Source of the DNA: Erigeron canadensis
Lineage: Eukaryota > Streptophyta > Magnoliopsida > Asterales > Asteraceae
Assembly: GCF_010389155.1 (NCBI RefSeq)
Contig: NC_057769.1
Location: forward strand, 18,166,735 to 18,230,734
Length of the DNA: 64,000 nt
Reading direction: 5' to 3'
The position numbers and the translations under genes are program-made. Below are positions 63,018-64,000 of this stretch, piece by piece (the first letter of the stretch is position 1; every line of letters starts with the position of its first letter). Below the pieces are notes generated by a model. That model was not told the DNA's origin. It was given only the letters and a program-made list of their open reading frames with translations, and made no database searches.

Positions 63018-63508
63018 CAAGCTAGTCCGAAAGAGTCACATTTGCCTGCAGCAAAGCGTATTCTACGTTATCTTAAAGGAAACCAAGGGCTTGGTCTATG
63101 GTATCCAATGGGAGGAACGTTTGATTTTGTTGCATATACTGATTCGGACTTTGGCGGTTGTAACAATGACAGAAAGTCTACAACTGGAGGTTTTCAGTTT
63201 AAGGAGGAAGATTGGTATCGTGGCAATGCAAGAAGCAGACATGTGTTGCTCAGTCTTCATGTGCGGCAGAGTATATGGCTGCTGGTAGCTGTTGTTCCCA
63301 GGTATTGTGGATTCAGCAACAACTTCGTGACTACGGTATGGATTTTCTTGATACTCCTATTAGAATCGGCAATAAGTCAGCTATAGACATTACAAATAAC
63401 CCTGTCATGCATAAGGTCACCAAGCATATTGATATTAGACATCATTTCTTGCGTGATTGTGCCCAAAAGAAGTTAATTCATTTGAAAAGACTCGATTTAA
63501 GAAGTTAA
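63018..63508 (+). pseudogene. Copia-3 RNase H
   Basis: Frame resumes directly after the insertion: PAAKRILRYLKGNQGLGLWY, YTDSDFGGCNNDRKSTTGG (catalytic D), then in another frame from 63212 AQSSCAAEYMAAGSCCSQVLW (E region) and KVTKHIDIRHHFLRDC. Two frame changes (near 63195-63215 and 63480). Confidence 0.85.
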
Positions 63509-64000
63509 TTCTTCTCAATGGGATGAAGAATGCTGATTCATATTAAATCTCTCAAAGAACTAATTTTGTAAGTTTGTGTCTGTAAATAGCTAGAGTCATA
63601 AAAATACAAAAAGAGTTTTTAGTGTCATGAAAATCATAAAAATGTGAAAAATGAGAAAATGACAAAAATATTGGGAGATTTAAGTTAATGCTGTCAGATG
63701 ATTAGAAGTGAGGATACTTAGCTTTTAAGTCTGCTTAATCGTAATATAACTGCTTAGTTCAGTGATTACAATTTGGGATATATTGGTAGACACAAAGTAG
63801 CAAGGTTTCCTTAATCTGAACCTAATTTATACAATGTTCTTGTGGGAAACATATTCAGATATATGGCTGAGAATGCTTGCTTTTCAGTATTGAATTGATT
63901 TAGTCCTTAAATTTTGTGAAAGATTTAGCATTATCATAAGATTTGTTCAATGTTTTGGCAAAAACCTCTACCAATCATGATCATGAAAGTTAAATGTGAT
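63509..64000 (+). other. Copia-3 3' region
   Basis: No gene. AT-rich, with loosely repeated CATAAAAAT/CATGAAAATCATAAAAATG words near 63595-63645. No polypurine tract or LTR start is recognised before the window ends. Confidence 0.5.

Larger units (their letters stand above)
52492..64000 (+). mobile_element. Copia-3: plus-strand Copia element, 3' end outside window
   Basis: 5' LTR (52492-53168), primer site, leader rich in CTTCGTG, gag with two zinc knuckles (53565-56289), protease (about 56339), integrase (56599-57425), RT (58120-59056), a solo-LTR insertion (59057-63017), RNase H (63018-63508) and a non-coding 3' region. Inserted in the gag of Athila-2. Numerous stops and shifts. Confidence 0.85.

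Noticed and set aside
1..64000. Host genes, tRNA, rRNA, organelle or viral insertions
   Set aside because: No ORF or RNA-like structure could be tied to these; all recognisable coding sequence is transposon-derived.

Overview
The window looks like intergenic heterochromatin-type DNA from a plant nuclear genome, most likely Asteraceae (inferred from the resemblance of several ORFs to daisy-family Copia, Athila and MULE proteins). I see no host gene, rRNA, tRNA or CRISPR. Almost every base belongs to nested, mostly broken transposable elements, so the useful annotation is a map of who inserted into whom.

Layout. 1-651: 5' end of a minus-strand Copia element. 710-979: GRF zinc-finger fragment. 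1274-4433: minus-strand MULE (Mutator-like) transposase pseudogene, split at 1698-2711 by a solo LTR with a clear 5-bp target duplication and cut off at 4434 by a plus-strand Sirevirus-like element (NA-1, 4434-14852). NA-1 has gag and a third, env-position ORF but no pol. It is interrupted at 14853 by a minus-strand Copia element with gag and pol (S-1, 14853-24297), which runs into a gap of exactly 100 N (24298-24397). 24398-28693: a second minus-strand pol-less relative (NA-2), inserted in the gag of another S-type copy (S-2, 28694-30400). 30401-43097: plus-strand Athila-type Gypsy element (Athila-1) with gag-pol and an env-like ORF. 43098-45024: LTR debris and a tandem repeat. 45025-52491: minus-strand Athila-2. 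52492-64000: plus-strand Copia-3, split at 59057-63017 by a 3.96-kb solo LTR with a perfect target duplication.

How the parts relate. S-1/S-2 carry gag and pol; NA-1 and NA-2 share LTR and gag ancestry with them but have the same loss of everything after the start of protease, so they look like non-autonomous partners that keep gag and, in NA-1, the third ORF.

Main hunt result. Each large element carries its own family of short inverted repeats (potential RNA hairpins), different in sequence but placed at equivalent points: in the LTR/5' leader upstream of gag, and again in the spacer upstream of the third (env-position) ORF. Within and between families the two arms change together. Five further hairpins (three in NA-1, two in S-1) keep an almost identical 18-nt apical sequence, TTGAACGCCTTTGTGTAC, on stems that differ completely in sequence but still pair. 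Extra polypurine tracts flank the same regions. Palindromes in Sirevirus LTRs and multiple polypurine tracts in Sireviruses are known; the duplicated leader-like block before ORF3, the constant-loop hairpins and the parallel in Athila elements are the parts I would follow up.
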